DNA of 33,788 nt from an uncultured Clostridia bacterium (lineage in GTDB: Bacteria > Bacillota > Clostridia > Oscillospirales > CAG-272): assembly GCA_947631245.1 (NCBI GenBank), contig CANRKP010000021.1:1-33788 (forward strand). The letters run 5' to 3'. Of the stretch, positions 32,296 to 33,788 are shown in pieces (the first letter of the stretch is position 1; the number at the start of each line of letters is the position of its first letter). Under the pieces are notes generated by a model. It searched no databases. It was not told the origin of the DNA and saw nothing but the letters and a program-made list of their open reading frames with translations. Made by a program: the position numbers and the translations under genes.

Positions 32296-33788
32296 ATGAC
32301 TATACTAAGCACGGACAAACTTGCCCTCGCGTACGGGACAAAGGTCATAACGGAAAATATCACCTTTGCGATAAACGAGGGCGACAAGCTCGGCGTCGTC
32401 GGCGTGAACGGCAGCGGGAAGACGACGCTTCTGTCAATGATATCCGGCGACGTCACGCCCGACACCGGCGGCGTCTACATCGCGCACGGGAAGACGGTAG
32501 GGCTTCTGCGTCAGAACGACGCGTTCTCCCGCGCCCCCGGCTGTCCCGACACGGTGCTCGGGCAGATGTACGGCGCGTTCCCGCGCCTGCTCGAGATAGA
32601 GGCGCGGCTCTCTGTCCTCGAGCGGATGATGACGACGCTGCCGCCCGGCGGCTACGGCTGCATGACGGCGCTCCGCGAGCACGACGAGCTCACCGCCGAA
32701 TACCGCGAGGCTGGCGGGCTTTACTACCGCGCGCGCTGCGTCTCGGTGCTTGCCCGCCTCGGCTTTGACGAGACGTATCACTCCCTACCCGTCTCTCAGC
32801 TCTCGGGCGGTCAGCGGACGAGGCTCGCCCTCGTGCGCCTCATTCTCTCCGAGCCCGACATCCTCATGCTCGACGAGCCGACGAACCACCTTGACATAAG
32901 CTCGCTCGAATGGCTCGAGGGCTTCCTTTCGTCGTACAAAAAGACCGTCATCGTCGTCTCCCACGACAGGTACTTCCTCGACCGCGTGACGAACAAGACG
33001 CTCGAGATAGAAAACGGGCGCTCGACGCTCTACCCCGCCCCGTATTCGGGCTATATGGAGCTGAAGCGCCGCGACCGCGACGCGCAGGAGAAGCGCTGGC
33101 AGGCGCAGCAGCGCGATATAAGGCATCAGCTCGACATCATCGAGCAGCAGCGCCGCTGGGGTCAGGAGCGCAATTTCGTGACGATCAAGAGCCGCGAGCG
33201 CTACCTCGAACACATGACGCTCGTCGACCGCCCGGGTGCGCTGCCGAAGTCGATCAAATTCCGCCTCGAGGCGGCGGGGCGCAGCGGGAATGACGTGCTC
33301 GACGTCCGCTCCCTTACGATGGGATACGGCAGCGGCGGCGACCTGTTCTCCGACCTCTCCTTCTCCGTCAGGCGCGGCGACCGCCTCTTCATATTAGGTC
33401 CGAACGGCTGCGGCAAGTCGACTCTCATCAGGCTCCTGACAGGGAATCTTACCCCGCGCGGCGGCGTTATCGAATACGGCTACCACGTCGAGGTCGGCTA
33501 CTACGACCAGGAGAATCAGAATCTCAACGAAGAAAACACCGTCATCGAGGAAATATGGGGCGAATATCCCTCCCTCCCGCAGACGGAGGTGCGGGGCGCG
33601 CTCGCGCGCTTCCTCTTCGTCGGCGACGACATCGAAAAGCCCGTCTCCGTCCTCTCGGGCGGCGAGCGCGCGCGGCTGACGTTCTGCAAGCTCATCCTCT
33701 CGCGCGTAAATCTTTTGATCCTCGACGAGCCGACAAATCACCTCGACATCAAGTCCCGCGAGGCGCTCGAGGACGCGCTCTCGGAGTT
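32296..33788 (+). CDS. ABC-F family ATPase (3' end cut by window edge)
   Basis: The frame is open from ATG at 32296 to the end of the window, 497 codons with no stop. Two ABC domains are present: the first has Walker A GVNGSGKT at 36-43, signature LSGGQRTR and LMLDEPTNHLD; the second has GPNGCGKS, LSGGERAR and LLILDEPTNHLD. Between them is a charged linker helix pair (RRDRDAQEKRWQAQQRD, IIEQQRRWGQERNF). There are no membrane segments, so it is an ABC-F protein that acts on ribosomes, either a translation factor or an antibiotic ribosome-protection protein; the subtype cannot be settled. There is no Shine-Dalgarno sequence: the start follows directly on a terminator U-run. Confidence 0.93.
   Translation, partial: MTILSTDKLALAYGTKVITENITFAINEGDKLGVVGVNGSGKTTLLSMISGDVTPDTGGVYIAHGKTVGLLRQNDAFSRAPGCPDTVLGQMYGAFPRLLEIEARLSVLERMMTTLPPGGYGCMTALREHDELTAEYREAGGLYYRARCVSVLARLGFDETYHSLPVSQLSGGQRTRLALVRLILSEPDILMLDEPTNHLDISSLEWLEGFLSSYKKTVIVVSHDRYFLDRVTNKTLEIENGRSTLYPAPYSGYMELKRRDRDAQEKRWQAQQRDIRHQLDIIEQQRRWGQERNFVTIKSRERYLEHMTLVDRPGALPKSIKFRLEAAGRSGNDVLDVRSLTMGYGSGGDLFSDLSFSVRRGDRLFILGPNGCGKSTLIRLLTGNLTPRGGVIEYGYHVEVGYYDQENQNLNEENTVIEEIWGEYPSLPQTEVRGALARFLFVGDDIEKPVSVLSGGERARLTFCKLILSRVNLLILDEPTNHLDIKSREALEDALSE

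Overview
The window is GC-rich, densely packed DNA from a spore-forming member of the Clostridia, probably an uncultured gut-type lineage. The evidence is a set of spore-associated genes (a collagen-like protein with a BclA-type C-terminal domain, a SleC-type cortex hydrolase split over two genes, a CotH-kinase lipoprotein), strong GGAGG ribosome binding sites, several near-consensus sigma-A promoters, lipoproteins with Gram-positive lipoboxes, and a one-piece tmRNA. No taxonomic marker is present, so this placement is an inference.

Layout. 1-567: 3' end of a collagen-like gene. 806-4908 (minus): polyamine ABC transporter operon potABCD with a long structured leader. 5262-7726 (plus): SleC-like N-terminal module, SleC-like hydrolase and a small peptidoglycan-binding protein. 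7795-12929 (minus): carbohydrate-binding lipoprotein, GH106-like glycosidase, CmpB-type membrane protein and HD-domain protein. 13246-16203 (minus): MBOAT O-acyltransferase and DHHW partner, a cell-surface acetylation pair. 16641-17606 (minus): AbiH-family phage-defence protein. 17681-18126: tandem array of structured units that share 18 bp with the ssrA 3' end. 18127-19499 (minus): ssrA, nitroreductase and smpB. 19722-22581 (minus): CotH lipoprotein and bioY. 22760-24741 (plus): sirtuin and M24 peptidase. 24889-26675 (plus): ECF sigma factor and a membrane protein that is a likely anti-sigma. 26871-29270 (minus): lipoprotein and YihY/BrkB membrane protein. 29668-32231 (plus): membrane protein with a very acidic tail, and TelA. 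32296-end (plus): ABC-F ATPase, cut off by the window edge.

Two non-coding signals stand out. First, a dispersed hairpin element occurs six times. In the five copies that carry a conserved CCCCCTTYAAAACTTTT-like tail, the tail always lies downstream of the hairpin in the direction of the gene that ends there. Second, two full units and one truncated unit of about 150-160 bp sit between ssrA and abiH. They can fold into a shared structure with a GAAA tetraloop and at least one compensated base pair, and each full unit carries the last 18 bp of the ssrA T-arm/acceptor. This is the best candidate in the window for something undescribed: an ssrA-linked structured RNA, or the scar of repeated insertions at an attachment site. 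I see no CRISPR array, no insertion sequence and no tRNA or rRNA gene.
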